The position numbers were made by a program, and so were the translations under genes. DNA of 64,000 bases, taken from contig CANTUZ010000026.1 of the NCBI GenBank assembly GCA_947846985.1, positions 51,504,730-51,568,729 of the forward strand, in the 5' to 3' direction. Source of the DNA: Fratercula arctica (Eukaryota; Chordata; Aves; Charadriiformes; Alcidae). A model generated the notes under the pieces. The model was not told the origin of the DNA. It saw nothing but the letters and a program-made list of their open reading frames with translations, and did not search any database. Position 1 is the first letter of the stretch; each line of letters begins with the position of its first letter. Shown piece after piece: positions 14,896-27,193 of this stretch.

Positions 14896-15515
14896 CCCTT
14901 CCTTGCTGCTTTTCTGTATGTGTCACTTGAAAGACATAAAAATATTTTAAAATAGCATTAGTATTTTCAGGTACTACCTAACATACAAAAATATTATTTT
15001 ACAATTTTATCAGGCAGCCCTGTGCCTAAGACAAGTTTAGGACTGAAAAGAAGTGGGCAATATATATATTTGACTTGGAAGTCAAAGTGGTTTTCTTCAC
15101 TGCCAGCAGGAGCTGGCTAAAAGCCTGTAGAATGTCAAGACAGAGGAAATGTTTATTCTCTCCCTGTGATAAGCTTTGCTAGATACTGTAACACTGGAGT
15201 TTTCCAAACACGACGAGCTTTCCTTGTCTTCTTGGGTAAATCACCTAACTCCTTTGTGCATCGATTTTTCCTCATTGACACAACACTGCTAATAAGAGCT
15301 ACCTCGTGAACTGTTTGAACAAGAATTAGCATTTTCAGTCTGCTTCAAGATTGAGACTTAAGCCTCATGGAAGGTAATATGTGAATTGTTTAAGTTTGAC
15401 TTTTGAAAGTAATTTAGCTGGGAGTCAGAATAGCTGCTAAACTATATGCTAAAATGTTTGGTAATGTTTAAAAGAAAGGAAAAAGAACCTACTTATTCAA
15501 GTCCTAGAATTGCCT

Positions 15516-15725
15516 GTCATAAAATCGTACAGTTTGGAATGGATCTCCAGAAGCTATCTATTCCAGCCTCCTGGACAAAGCTGGAGCAAATTATTCAGGT
15601 CTTGTCCAGGTGAGTTTTGAATATCTGCAAGGATGGGGATTCTACAAGCCCTCTGGGCAACCTGTTCCAGTGTCTGACCACCCTCCTGCTGTTGTTCTCT
15701 TGCTAGCACAGCCTGTTTACTCATT
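15516..15725 (-). mobile_element. old CR1 LINE 3'-end fragment
   Basis: Read on the minus strand this is the 3' end of a CR1 non-LTR retrotransposon, the dominant avian LINE. On the + strand it shows the inverted tail (CATAAAATCGTACAGTTTGGAA, a decayed form of CATAGAATCATAGAATGGTT), then the diagnostic stretches CTCTGGGCAACCTGTTCCAG and TGTCTGACCACCCTCCTGCT. It is more diverged than the copies at 23746 and 29114: the RT-coding frame is broken and the AT-rich left part is heavily mutated. Right boundary approximate. Confidence 0.85.
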
Positions 15726-18700
15726 TCAGTGAGGCAAATACTTGGAATATCCATGCATTTGCTGTGTAGCAATATTTCGTTTCACTGGTGGAGGTGCAAA
15801 AATTACAGTCAGACTGTAGTGCTTGATAAATTGAGTAATTTTTCCAAAAATAGGGAATAATTTTGAAAATAAAAAGCAGACTTTGTGTGCAAATGGACAG
15901 GAGCTCTACATATCAGTGATTAAATAACTATTAGCAAGAATAGAAACAGGACTAAAATTTTTATGTTTTCAAATATTAACCTTTATTTATATATAAAATA
16001 AATATATTGAGAAATATTTTAATAAAGGAGGATGAAAGATGACAGAGATAAAGAGAATGGAAAAAAAGCAGTTGCAATTGGTAAGAATATTATTGTCAGT
16101 TCATGTACTATGGTGTATTGTGATGGAATTGTGTCTGAGTCTGAATAGCTAGTTCATCTGGCAGTTTTGGGGAGGGGTGGTTAAAATAAAGACAAATTGA
16201 TGAGAAGTTTCCTGTGCATTTTTAAGGCTAATGAGCAAAGGATATTGACCTTTTAAATGGATCACTAAGATACAGAAATGTAAGCATTTTAGAGAAAGTT
16301 CAGTTATGCTGCCCTGTTTGGAAGACTTTGCTAGAGAAATACAGTTGTAAAGAGTGTGAAACAACTGAAGAGACGAGGAACTCTGAAAGTTCTCCCATCA
16401 GGTCTGAGACTGATCATAGATTGTTGGTTTTTTGTTTTTTAGTAAATGAAGCTTTTGGTAGGGACAGTAGCTGGTTTTCTGCCCACAAGTTCATTGGATT
16501 ATATTGCTAATTTGCAGTGTGACTATAGTGGGAGGAATGTCATTTCTGACAAGGAAAAAGCTTGATGCTGTGTTTATGCTATCTCTGTACATGTGCAGGT
16601 GCCAGAAAAGAAAGGGTAGCCTTTTGGGTAGAAACGACAATTTCAGAATACGAAGAACAAAAACGCCACATAACCATGAAAGTACTTACGTAGCAAGCAC
16701 AACTTACAGACAAAGTGAGAGGTATTGTCCTGTACAGTAAGGAAGCCTTTTAGGAAAGTCTTTGGAAATATTTGAGGAAATGTGGGCAGCAGGAGTTGAT
16801 CTACGTACAAATTTTACTTTTAATGAAGGTAACAATACTATTAGACAAATCCCCCCACCTCCCATTATTTTACTGAATGAACCACTGCATTCCTTGACAT
16901 TTTTAATATGAAATACAGGAAAGAGTGGAGGTAACTTAAACCAGCTGAACATAGAAAGGATGTGTGCTGGAGAATTTATCATAGTATTTGTGGTTGACAA
17001 GCTGCTTTGTGAGGACATTGATCTGAAAAAAAATGGCAGGGGACTCAGATGCTCTTAAATATATAATAATTTTTAATATAAAAATAGGACCCTCAATTAC
17101 AGCGTTTAATTATGTTATTGTATTTCTACGTATCTGACAAAGAAAAAATGAAAGGAGAATTATGTGAGTAGGTGCTTTGCTACAGTTAGTCTAAGTTTTT
17201 AAGCTCAGTTCACTGGATGAAGAGTGTTTTTAATTATCAAATTGTAATGGGAGACAATTTTTTTTTATGCTGATTCTTAATCTCCTCTTCTATAGTGATT
17301 GATATTCTGATCTTAAAGGAAAACTCATATACTGTTCATTACTCTTTTATTTTGTGTATAGATAAAACTGTCATTTTGTGAGTAAACCTCAGTAGCTTTG
17401 GTCAAGTAAGATTTATTTAATGTTGTTCACCCAATGTGCTTTGAAAGGTTGTTCTAAAAAAATTTTTTTATAAGGTTTAGCTTATTCTGATTAGGCCAAA
17501 ACACATGAAGTGTGCCTCTTTAGATATGCTGCTATTCTGTAGAAGTGTTTTATGTAATGGAAATGTAATAAAAACCCTCTTTGGGAGTTAAAAAAAAAAC
17601 CCAACTAAGATCTTCATTCCAGGAACTGCCATCCAATAATACTGAAAATCCTCTTTTTAATGCATTTGATTTTTTGGAAAAGGACAGTATCTTGTCTTTA
17701 GCTTATTGGCCAGAATGCTTTGAATGATAATACCTAGCTCTTATATAATTCTTTGCATTTCTAAAGTACTCTATAAATATGGAGTAGTTAATCCTTTAGA
17801 AGTGTATCGATAATAAACAATGAAAAGCTTAATGAAACCCAGACTTTTTCTGATACCTCAGATCCTCAGGCCCACGAAAACTGAAGCTGCATTTGCCTTC
17901 CTATAGGATGTTTTTCTAATTGTATTTTGATGGCAAATGTCTGTAATTAATGTGATCTTTTTAAAAATATTACAAATAGATTTATATTCTAAGAATTCAT
18001 TTACCCCCACTTATGTCTTTTACAGTTAGGGGATTGTATATGTACTGCCTGTTCTTGTAAACATAGAACTAACTGTCACTATGACAGAGTAATGGCAGGG
18101 ACTTGAACACTGCCTACTAAAACACTGGCTCAGATGAAATTAATGTAACAGTTTTTCTTCTTTTAAGTGGTCTGTAAGAAGATGACTAATACATGGAGAT
18201 CTGTTAGTGCTCTAGTTCTGAACTTCTGGTGGCCTTTAAGTCATGGTTACTAAGGAAGAGTGCAGGGTGCTGTTTTATGGTTCATATGGTTAGCTGTCAC
18301 TGAATGCTATGTGGCTTTTATGGAAACTACCAAATAATGTAGTTGGAATCAGATGCAAGCCGGTTCTCTCCAACTTCAGAGAGCTAGTGTAGCATCGTAT
18401 ACAGCTGAGTCAGGATCAAGAGGGTAGAACTCCGTGATTACCTCTTTGTTCTGTCTCTGGAAATTCTCTTTGTAGTCTACAGTATACTTGAGGACGTAAA
18501 CCCAGGGCTTCAGTTGAACAGTCATAGCTGGAGAACCACTATCAATAATATTTGTATTAAATACTTAGAAAAAGAAATGTACAGTCAGTATATCTTCTGC
18601 ACTAGTTAGGAATATTAGACTGGAAATATCATTCAAATAGTTTCTTTCTGTACTGAAAGATGCAGTTGTTACTTTGATCAGGTCACTTCTGAATCATTCT

Positions 18701-21587
18701 GCTATTGTATAATTTTGTTTCCAAATTACCCTAGCTCATATGGAAATTTGACAACGTATGATATTTCATGTTCTCCAAGTTTCATGTTCCTGCCTTTGTC
18801 CACCTCGTGTTAACATTGAATTCCTTCCTTTAGTTCAAAAGTTTTGCTCTGTCATTACACCAAATGAATGAAGGAATAGTAAGGATAATTTTTTTAATTG
18901 TGAATCCAATTTCAGTGGCTTCTGGTAGTTATTTCAGTATGTAAGTGTTTGCATTCTGGGCTTTCTCCTGAAGTATATTTGTGCAGTGTAACTTTCTGGG
19001 GTGCTCGCTGCTGCCCCTTTTCCACCACCTCCCCCTCCCACCTTCCCAACCACGAGCGCAGTGTGATGTATAAATCAGGGAATAAATTAGTCTGTCAGGG
19101 GAGGGAAGAAGTGTAGATGCAGTTTCATATCTAAGTAAAACATGTTTCCCTCTTTTTCCTAACCTTCCCAAGGCCTTTTAAAAACATATTCAAGAACACC
19201 GAAATTAAGAAGCACATTTAGAGGGTGTAGTTATTTAGAAAGCAATAGAAAAAACAAGGCAAAGATGTTTAAGGTAATGAGTAAGCAGTACAATTTAGAT
19301 TAATTTTAAATGTTATCTGCTTATAATTACTTCTGTGAAGCTAGTGCAAATCTTCATGTTTAGTTTTAGAAAACTGTAACTTCGTGTTTCTTCTCTGAGA
19401 GCAGCTTTCTTAATTCAAGGCTTTCAGCCATGTTCTGTCAATGTAAATGTCTTTAACAGCATTTGTGTTGTCATTTTGAGTAAGATTTTGAGGATGAAGG
19501 AGTACTGTATTAAATATAACTTTCACAGTGGAAAATCTTGAAGTGACGAAATGTTTTGAAAAACATTTTTACTGAGGTTTCTAAACATTTTCGGTGTCAG
19601 TATATCTTTTTTTGTTTTGGTTAAAATAAAACTTAAGTCAGTTCTTCCTATATTGAAAATAATTGACTGTCTCATGTTTTGCTTCTGCTCTGCAGCAAAA
19701 GTTGCCATGGTAAAATTTGCATTAAGCTGTGCGTATGTTTTTAATTAAACATATCCCATGTAACAAAGCAGTATTTAAAGCAGAGGTTAAAGAAAGTGTT
19801 ACAATCACCAGTGTACCACAGTATAAACATGAGACAGATATGAAAAATATTGAAATAGGAAAAATTACTAGTGTAAATTCTTAAAAGACAATTTCTTTAA
19901 CAAACTGTGTTTTTCAAATTATCAATTGCATTTAACTTTTTTAACCATGCTTCAAAAATGCCAGTGTATTACTGTATAACATTGAGGGTGAAAACTTTGA
20001 CTATCTATCAGTGATTGCTTGGCCACATGAATGAGCATCCCTGAAGAATCCTTTTACGTTTCACTTTTCTGTACTCTTAGAAAGATCAAACAGGCGTAGC
20101 TAAGAACACGTTTGAAATAGTGTAGGGAAAATTACACACCTGTTAAACCACGCTGTTATTCTCGTATGAAGTGAGAGTGATGGGTGATACTAGTTATTTC
20201 ACTGCTCTGCAATATACTTACTCCATGTGAAGCTGACAAATAACACGGTAAGATTCTTTACAGAGTTACAGCAATGTTTAAAATGACTGCATACTTTGGA
20301 TTTGTAATGTGTTTATAATTTAATTCTATCTTTAGTGTCAAAGTTGGCTGGTCAAAAATTAGGAAAACATGATTTAAGGTTGTGCATGTAACCTTTTTTA
20401 GCCTTCTTGACATGCGTACTATGATACAGTTTTTAATTTAAAATATATTTTCCATTTCTTACTTCAGAACTTCATTTTATTCAAACACAAAATGGATGTT
20501 GCTTATATTAGTGGGAATTTAGCCAATATTTTCTTTTCACTTGTTTTTCAAATTGTAGCCACTGATCATATTTAACTGTTTGCTCCCCTGTTCATATGCT
20601 GTTCTGAAGGCAGAATTTTTAACCTTCTGTTCACTCACAGATGTAAGTGCCTCACAAATCTCAACTGACTAATACAAAAAAAAAATATGCTGTTGAAGGA
20701 GAAAGTGAGGACAGGGTTGAGTCTAAAGGATCCAGCAGCTAGGGTGGCCAGGTTGGGAAAAACTATGAGAAGAAAGTTTCAGCTTCACTTCTGTAACAGT
20801 TTGGAGAAGACAGTATGAAAAATCTGCTGCTGAACGATGGGGATGAAGTTTCTTAAATAGAGATTTTTCCAACCTATTTTGTCTTATTGAGTGTTTTTTT
20901 TTTTTTTTGTGATTTTAATCATTTAATATTCTAAAAGGAGAATAATGAAAAGCAGACAAAGCTACATGTGTCCCAATTTAGGAATATTTCATGATAATCT
21001 ATCTTTCAGATGATCTTCAATAGAACTGTGAAACTTCACCATTGTAAAAGCTTCAAGAGCCAACTTTTGTGTATTGTTAGTATGCTGTAGGCTGGGATTC
21101 TGTGGTTCATAAACAAGTCTAGGAAGTCATCAAAAGTTTCATTCAGTTTTTTCTTCACATTCATGCCAGGACTATTTTGTGAGATCAGATGCTTCACGAA
21201 GACGTGGTAGTTGCTGTTGTAATGGAAAAAAAATGTTGTATTTCTGTGTCAGTTCAGGGGAAGGGTTTACATTTGGTTCGCTGTTGTAGCATGTTTTGAC
21301 TGAATGCTACAAGACATTTAAAAATAGTAATACAATCTAACTTATTGCAAGAATGACAAAGTATCTTATTCTGTGACGTAAAAAAATTTGGGTTTTTTTT
21401 AGGAAAGTAATAGAGAGTCTAGGACAGTGGATTGATTGTCCTTATGTTCTTATGTTCACTTAATATTTTTGTTTCAAATGAACAATAGAATATCTGTAAT
21501 TCCGATAAATCCTACTTGAAGAGTAACTCTAAAGATTTGGAATACTTGTTTTTCCTCAGAATCCTTAAAAAAGCCCCAACTTGTTGT
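15726..21587 (+). other. FBXL17 intron, no gene seen
   Basis: AT-rich intronic sequence. Open frames of up to 104 codons (for example minus strand 16704-17018) show no family signature, no splice-site support and no codon bias that I can see. A T16 run lies near 20893-20908. A GC-richer patch near 18990-19060 (CCACCTCCCCCTCCCACC) is low complexity. Confidence 0.6.
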
Positions 21588-21829
21588 GTTACTTTCTCTC
21601 TTCCTGTTGTAAAGAATGAAAGAATTGTAAAGAATTAAAAGAAAAAGAATGAAAAAAGAATTTTTTTCTTGAGGAAAAAACCCTTACTTTTCTAGAGACA
21701 GATTTGCTGTGTGTTGCTTTCTCTCTTCCTGTTTTCATTCTTTAAAAGAATGAAAGGAATTGAAAAGAAAAAGAATGAAAAAAGAATTTTTTTCTTGAGG
21801 GGAAAAAACCTTACTTTTCTAGAGACAGA
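21588..21829. repeat. 127-bp tandem duplication of purine-rich sequence
   Basis: Two copies sit head to tail with a period of about 127 bp. Copy 1 begins at GTTACTTTCTCTCTTCCTG (21588) and ends at TCTAGAGACAGA (21691-21702). Copy 2 begins at GTTGCTTTCTCTCTTCCTG (about 21713) and ends at the same dodecamer (21818-21829). Between these anchors both hold GAATGAAA/AAAAGAAAAAGAATG runs and the T7CTTGAGG-AAAAAACC motif. The copies differ by a few substitutions and indels, so the event is not very recent. Confidence 0.85.
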
Positions 21830-22969
21830 GAAGTATATCCCAGAAATAGGGTGCCACTATTTTGGATAGGTTAGTTTTTCCTTGAATAAAATTGCTTTCA
21901 ACCTTATGTTTTATAAGCACAGCTATGGTAATAAAGAGAAGTTTTCTCTTTTGAAATATTGCAGAGTGAGTGACTTCAGGGACCGCACACATAGATACCT
22001 TAATTACAGTTCTTGAGTTGTTCCCCCCAACTGTTTTGGGTTTTTTTGTTTTGTTTTGTTTTTTGCAGTGAGGTACCATGTCAGCTTAAAGAGATTTAAT
22101 GTTTATGGTTCTAAAACAATGCATTAGATAGAAAATGACTCTTAACTTCATATGCATAAGAAAAAGAAGATGACGTAGTTCAGAGCAAATACTCAAATTT
22201 TGACAGGGGCTTCCAGAAATGCAGAATATTTCATTGACAGTAGGTATAGTTGAAGATAAGATGATGATTAGTTGATGATTATGTTTGATGATAAGGTAAA
22301 AGTCTGTGACAGGTGTTACTGAACTACATGCTTTGAGTTACCTATGGCAACATGTATAATGTTCAGTATGAGCATGCTCACAAATCTTTTCTGTAATGAT
22401 TCAAAAGTATGTATTTTCCCTATTAGAGCTTCATTTTTCCATAGGCATAACTCTTCAAACCCTCTTGTCATCTGTCAGTGTACGAGCAAACAAATTTTGA
22501 CACAAATCAGAAAACTGTGACAGTTGAGTGACAAGCTGTCAAAGGTTCCAGATCAATTGTACAGTTTATTGCCTTAAACTCTGCTAAGCAGATAAATTCC
22601 AGGAAAACCCCTGAAATTAATCATTACAAATACTGCAGAAATTTCAGTGATTTAATAATAGATACTTGAGGTTCTTAAGTTACTTCAGGGCTAGAACAAA
22701 TGTTGCAGGAATGCTTTTTATAGAAATCATCAATGCTAAATAACACTTCATGTCTTAGGAATGTTACTTTGAATATTTTCAGAGATTGTAATAGAAACAC
22801 GTGTTAAATTTTAGGGTCTAGAGGAAAAAATGGAAACTAAAAGGTCAGTAGGCCATTTTCATGTCTTACTCTTGCAAATACTGTGTGTGGTAGCCATGTC
22901 TAATGTTTGGATACACTTAATGGGAAGAGTGAGGTTGATGGCTGACCCCAGTGTGTTGCTCCTGCACCC
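21830..22969 (+). other. FBXL17 intron, no gene seen
   Basis: AT-rich intronic DNA between the tandem duplication and the first LTR. Nothing recognised except a TTTTG-rich tract near 22037-22064. Confidence 0.6.
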
Positions 22970-23470
22970 TGCTCTCAGAGTCCAGCTGGGACGGAGTTAG
23001 CTTTCTTTATGGCAGCCTGTATGGTGCTGAGCTTTGCATTTGTGGCTGAACAGTGTTGATAACACACCCATATTCTGGCTGTTGCTGAAGAGGTGCTTGC
23101 ACAGCATCAAGGGTTTATGTCCAACCCCATCCCTTCCAAAGGTCAGTAAACTGGGAGTGGGTAAGAGGTTGGGAGAGGACATAGCGGGAGCAGGTGACAA
23201 CTGACCAAAAGGGTTTTTCCATACCATATAGTGACATGCTCAACAGTTAAGCTGAGGGTAAGAGGGGGAATGCAGGCACACTTGTAGCTGTGGAGTTTGT
23301 CTTCCCAAGCAACTGGTATGCATACGTTCTGCTTTCCAGGAAGTTTCTGGGCAGTGCCTGCCAATGGGAAGCAGTGAAAGAATTCCTCTTTTTGCTTTGC
23401 TTCCATGCGCACCTGTGGATTTTTCTTATTAAACTAACTTTATCTTGACCCACAAGAAGTTTTATTTAAA
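22970..23470 (+). mobile_element. ERVL-type LTR fragment (same family as 29572-30151)
   Basis: A diverged, 3'-truncated copy of the LTR seen intact on the minus strand at 29572-30151. Shared landmarks in order: CAGCTGGGACGGAGTTA near 22984, GAACAGTGTTGATAACACA (23047 on), GGGAGAGGACATAG..GGAGCAG, ACTGACCAAAAGGG, CCATACCATATAGTGACATGCTCA, GTCTTCCCAAGCAACTGGTATGC, GGAAGCAGTGAAAGAATTCCTC, and TTATTAAACTAACTTTATCTTGACCCACAAG. ATTAAA near 23429 would be the LTR polyadenylation signal. The R/U5-side end is missing after about 23465. Ends approximate; no target duplication identified. Confidence 0.85.
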
Positions 23471-23745
23471 TTCTAATAAGGAGTTGAATAATAATTATTA
23501 TGAAAGAATTAAAAAGAGAGGCATTTTATTTGCCCAAATATATGCTGACTTCAAATGTACACTGAAATTATTAAAAAGCATTGAGAGGTTGCATGTCTTC
23601 CAAATTAGTTAATAATCTTCTCACATTATGAGTATCTTTACTCATAACCTTAATACTTTTTCAGTTTAGGAAAATACTTGACAAAAGTGTAGCATCCGCT
23701 ATTCAGGCACTTTGTTTTGAGGAGATCACAGAAGGAGATCACAGA

Positions 23746-24106
23746 AATCATAGAATACTTTGGGTTGGAAGGGACCTTCAAAGGTCATGTAGCCTGACCC
23801 CCCTGCAATGAGCAGGGACACCTCCATCTAGATCAGGTTGCTCAGAGCCATGTCCCACCTGACCTTGAATGTTTGCAGGGATGGGGTATCTACCACCTCT
23901 CTGGGCAACCTGTGCCAGTGTTTCACCACCCTCATTGTAAAGAATTTCTTCCTTGTATCTAGTCTGAATCTACCCTCTTTCAGATTAAAGCCATTAGCCC
24001 TTGTCCTATTGCAACAGGCCCTGCTAAAAAGCCCATCTCCATCTTTCTTGTAAGCTCTCGTTAAGTACTGAAAGGGCACAGATGGGGAGGCAGGAATAAA
24101 TGCCAC
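23746..24106 (-). mobile_element. CR1 LINE 3' end with open ORF2 C-terminal codons
   Basis: A 5'-truncated CR1 retrotransposon in minus orientation. Its inverted tail lies at 23746-23800 (ATCATAGAATACTTTGGGTTGG, AAGGGACCTTCAAAGGTCAT). The minus strand stays open from 24106 to 23828 and encodes the end of the CR1 ORF2 polyprotein: KKDGDGLF, then NGFNLKEGRFRLDTRKKFFT, MRVVKHWHRLPREVVDTPSL and TFKVRWDMALSNLI. The full ORF2 has an endonuclease and a reverse transcriptase; only the last residues, after the RT core, are present, so this copy cannot move. An unbroken frame suggests a moderately young insertion compared with 15516. A small direct repeat GGAGATCACAGAA precedes it (about 23720-23746). 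Confidence 0.92.
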
Positions 24107-26342
24107 CTAAAAAAAGTTGTTATTCCTTAATGATGTTTATATTTTTCACGTGTGAGAAGTTTGGGTTCAAAATATGAATAGGTACGAAAGTTAGTACAAA
24201 ACATTGATATGTGTTTTGGGTACAAAATGTTTTGTTTCCCAGAAACAATATAGCACTCGAGAAGAGTTTCTAAATGAAGTTTGCTTGAATTCAGAAGCTC
24301 TGCAAACCTCTGTGATGCACTCTTCTGTTGCCTAAGAAAATTATATACTAGTCAACATTTTGGAAGAAAATCCCTGTAAGCTTATCATGTAAAACTTCCA
24401 GCTGATTTTAAGAACAAGGGGAAGAAGTGGTGTGCTGTGGTGGTGGTGGTGGGGGGTTTGTTGTTGTTTTTTTGTTTGGTTTTTTTTGGTGGTGGTAGTG
24501 GGTTTTTTGTTGTTTTGTTTGGGTTTTTTTTTCTCCAAAAGAAAGGCTTGGATGTTATTTCTAGTTCTTCGATGTTGGTTAATGATGAGGGGAAAGTAGT
24601 TCAGTCCTTCCCTGAGGCTATATTGGGTCTTTCGGTGTAAGTTTTGCACGTAAGAGAGAGCAGTGAAAGGAGATATGATTGATTTGTTTACAACAGTATG
24701 TTTTTCTGAAGTGGAAGATTTCTCACATTTTTGTCAAAGGCATCTATTTGGGTATCCATTCAAATCTAATTACAAAAGGAGAATAGTGTATTTTTTTAAA
24801 GTAACTTAAAAATTATCTGACTTTTGAAGATAATCAGATATTCACTGAATCTGAATATCAGTGATATCACTGATGTTGATGAATTCCAGTAACTAGAAAA
24901 TTATTGTCAGTTTTCTGACTGATCTGATTACAGTTTTAGCAGCCACAGCACGATGTGGTCTTTTTTAGATACTGTCAGTGCAGTACTAATTCTTCAACTA
25001 TTTGTGCCTTTGAGCTTTGGATTTTCAGCCATACCGGTTATCTGCAAGCACTTGAAATATGTAAGCATACAGGGAAAGAATGTCTTAAGTTGGTAGAAAT
25101 CAACGGAACTAGCACAAAATGTAAAAAAGGTAAGTGACGATCTTCGAAAGTGTTGAGCAAACAAGTAATGATGTACTTATAGTAAATGTGTTTTTACTCC
25201 ATTATTAAATTGTATTAGATACAGATTTTAGGTGGACTGTTTGGTTTTGTTCTAGCATCTGCTTTACGGTCTGTGTGCCTGCTGGGATTTCTTTCCATAC
25301 AGCATGCATGGAGCCTGCAGGTTCCTCAAAATTGTGATCCCATTAGAAAGAGAAGGATCCTTCAAGGAACTTGGGTTTGGAAAATTAATAGAAAGAAAAA
25401 CATCCCTCGTACTATATGCAGACCTGTCTGAAAATACTCCTTGGCTAATGTGGGGCTAATTTATATGTGATGTCTTTTATAAGGTAGTGTGTATATTATA
25501 TTTTTATAGTTCAAGATGTTGTTATGTAGTAGCACAAAAGTGTTTCTTAGGCTGAGATTTCATGTGTAGTTTTATATATATAGCTTTGCAATGCTTTATA
25601 TAGTTTCATATACTTAGGTATTCAGAACTGCTAAAGGGGGAGAAGTAAGATTTATAGAAAAGTAAGTGAAAATTTATTACCACTTTGAAAGACCAGGTGT
25701 TTTTAATACTGGGGTTGTTCATAGCTTTGTGTGTAACTCCTCTTTCTTCTTCCGTAGTTTAGCTTCTGAAGATACTGCTTTAACCTTTAGAGTAGCCTAA
25801 TTGAAGTATGTGAAATTATAGCTTATAGTTGAAATTATTAATGAATAGGACACCGTGATCTGAACTGAGAGGTGTATAAAGCTAAAGCAGTGCTTCAGTG
25901 TTAAAAGTAAAGGAGTGGGATTGAAGAGATTTGCAGTCTTTCATGACATTGCCTCAGATCAGGTCTGTGACCCAAAACAGTTGAATCTGTGTTTGTGTAA
26001 TAGAATAATACTGCAGTTTTAGTAAAAACTGTGGAGACTGGCTAATGAAAATCAAAGCTAGGTAATACTTTTAGCAATACGAACCTATAAATATAACATT
26101 GCTATAAAATGTTTTTATGTATTAGAATCCAGAGGTGTGTCAGGGCTTGGGTTTGGACCTTGATGTTCTGGACTCCAAGATAAGGAGAAGCAGTAATTTA
26201 GAAGTAATCACTATTAAGAGGTCAGCATTTAGTTGCCACCTTCAGATACATTAGATAAGATCTTTATCTTGCTCCTGGCTGGTCAAGTCCCAAACATTTT
26301 ACTGTGTTCTTTTCTAGGTTTTGGGATCTGTTATTGTTCATT
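24107..26342 (+). other. FBXL17 intron, no gene seen
   Basis: Intronic sequence with a G/T-rich low-complexity tract at 24429-24534 (GGT and TTTG/TTG runs). An open frame at 24955-25137 ends just before GGTAAGTGA, a consensus-like donor, but has no recognisable protein motif and only a weak candidate acceptor (CTGTCAGTGCAG near 24971-24982). Confidence 0.55.
24429..24534. repeat. G/T-rich low-complexity tract
   Basis: GGT triplets, a G6 run and repeated TTTG/TTGTTG units over about 105 bp. It produces spurious open frames on both strands (Val/Gly/Phe-rich on +, His/Pro/Lys/Thr-rich on -). Confidence 0.9.
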
Positions 26343-26347
26343 TGTCA

Positions 26348-27188
26348 GTGCAGTGCGTGTCCGTGGTGAGGTTCTGGCAGCGGGTGGCTGCTGGGCGGCC
26401 TCCGTGAGGAGCGGCTGGGGCTGCCCCGAGCCAGACACAGCTGGTTCCAGCTGTCTCCAGCCCACCCACCCCAGGGCACGGCTGAGCCCCTCGGCTGAGG
26501 TGGTGGCAGTTCTAGGAAAGAGCATTTAACAAACGGTAAAAAATTCTGCACAGCAGAGTGTGAGAGAGGAGTGGGAAAAGTGTGAGAAGCAGCCCTGCAG
26601 ACACCACGGCCAGGGAAGGAGAAGGGTGCTCCAGAGCAGAGATTCCCCTGCAGCCCCTGGAGAAGACCATGGTGGAGCACATTTCCACACTTGCAGCCTG
26701 TGGAGATGCCACGAAGAAAGCTGCAGCCATGGAGAGCGTGTGCCAGAGCTCTCCAGGAGCTGTGGCCTGTGGAGGGGAAGCCACACAGGAGCAGGTTTTG
26801 CGGCAGGAACTGCGGCCCGTGTGGGACCCGTGGTGGAGCCGTCTGTTCCTGAAGGCCTGCACCCAATGGAACAGACCCATGTTGGAGGAGTTCATCAAAG
26901 ACTATCCTGTAGGAGGGACCCCACAGGGGGAAGAGTGTGAGGAAGGAGGAGCGGCAGAGAGGAGCTGTTATGGACTGACTCCAACCCCCATTCCCCATCC
27001 CCCTACACCCTGCAGGGAGGGCAGGAGGTGGAAGAGTCAAGTCTGTTTGTCCTGTGTTGGTAATTGCTGAGGGATCTCTTTAACTTGACCCATGAGCTTT
27101 TCCATTTTTGTCCCCCACCCTGTTGAGGAGAGGGCATGAGAGAGTGGCTGGACGGGTGTCTGGCAGCCAGCCATGGTCAGGCCACCAC
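26348..27188 (+). mobile_element. GC-rich solo LTR, ERVL type (same family as 61743-62829)
   Basis: A roughly 840-bp GC-rich block in AT-rich intron. Landmarks match the LTR at 61743-62829: GAGGTTCTGGCAGCGGGTGG, CTCCGTGAGGAG, a CATTTAACAAACGG TATA-like region (about 26523), AGCCCTGCAGACACCACGGCC, tandem TGCAGCCCGTGGAG-like units around 26640-26910, GAGCGGCAGAGAGGAGC..TTATGGACTGACTCCAACCCC, and a right end GGCAGCCAGCCATGGTCAGG..CCACCAC. TGTCA occurs at 26343-26347 and again at 27189-27193, a likely 5-bp target duplication. Compared with 61743-62829 the segment carrying AATAAA is deleted (near 27030). No internal retroviral genes are present, so this is a recombination-derived solo LTR. Open frames here (up to 231 codons on the minus strand, 26345-27040) are LTR artefacts and not genes. 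Confidence 0.88.
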
Positions 27189-27193
27189 TGTCA

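Larger units (their letters stand above)
1..15515 (+). other. FBXL17 intron, left part (no gene seen)
   Basis: AT-rich sequence with stops in all frames. The short open frames here (60-90 codons) have no recognisable domain, and many are low-complexity translations of T-, G- or GA-rich tracts. Assigned to the FBXL17 intron because the first visible exon, at 46561, opens in phase 0 as an internal exon. I cannot rule out that an earlier FBXL17 exon too divergent for me to notice lies here, or that part of the stretch is a different intron. About 2690-3350 and 8560-9080 are somewhat richer in G+C than their surroundings but show nothing I can name. Confidence 0.6.

Noticed and set aside
16704..17018. 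104-codon minus-strand frame
   Set aside because: No recognisable family and no codon or splice support; probably chance.
24955..25137. Open frame ending at a strong-looking donor (GGTAAGTGA), possible exon
   Set aside because: The acceptor is weak, there is no recognisable protein motif, and a single good donor is expected by chance many times in 64 kb of intron.
26345..27040. 231-codon minus-strand open frame, the longest in the window, with overlapping long frames on both strands
   Set aside because: It lies wholly inside the GC-rich LTR; GC-rich sequence with few stops gives long frames in several phases. There is no retroviral gag, pol or env motif.
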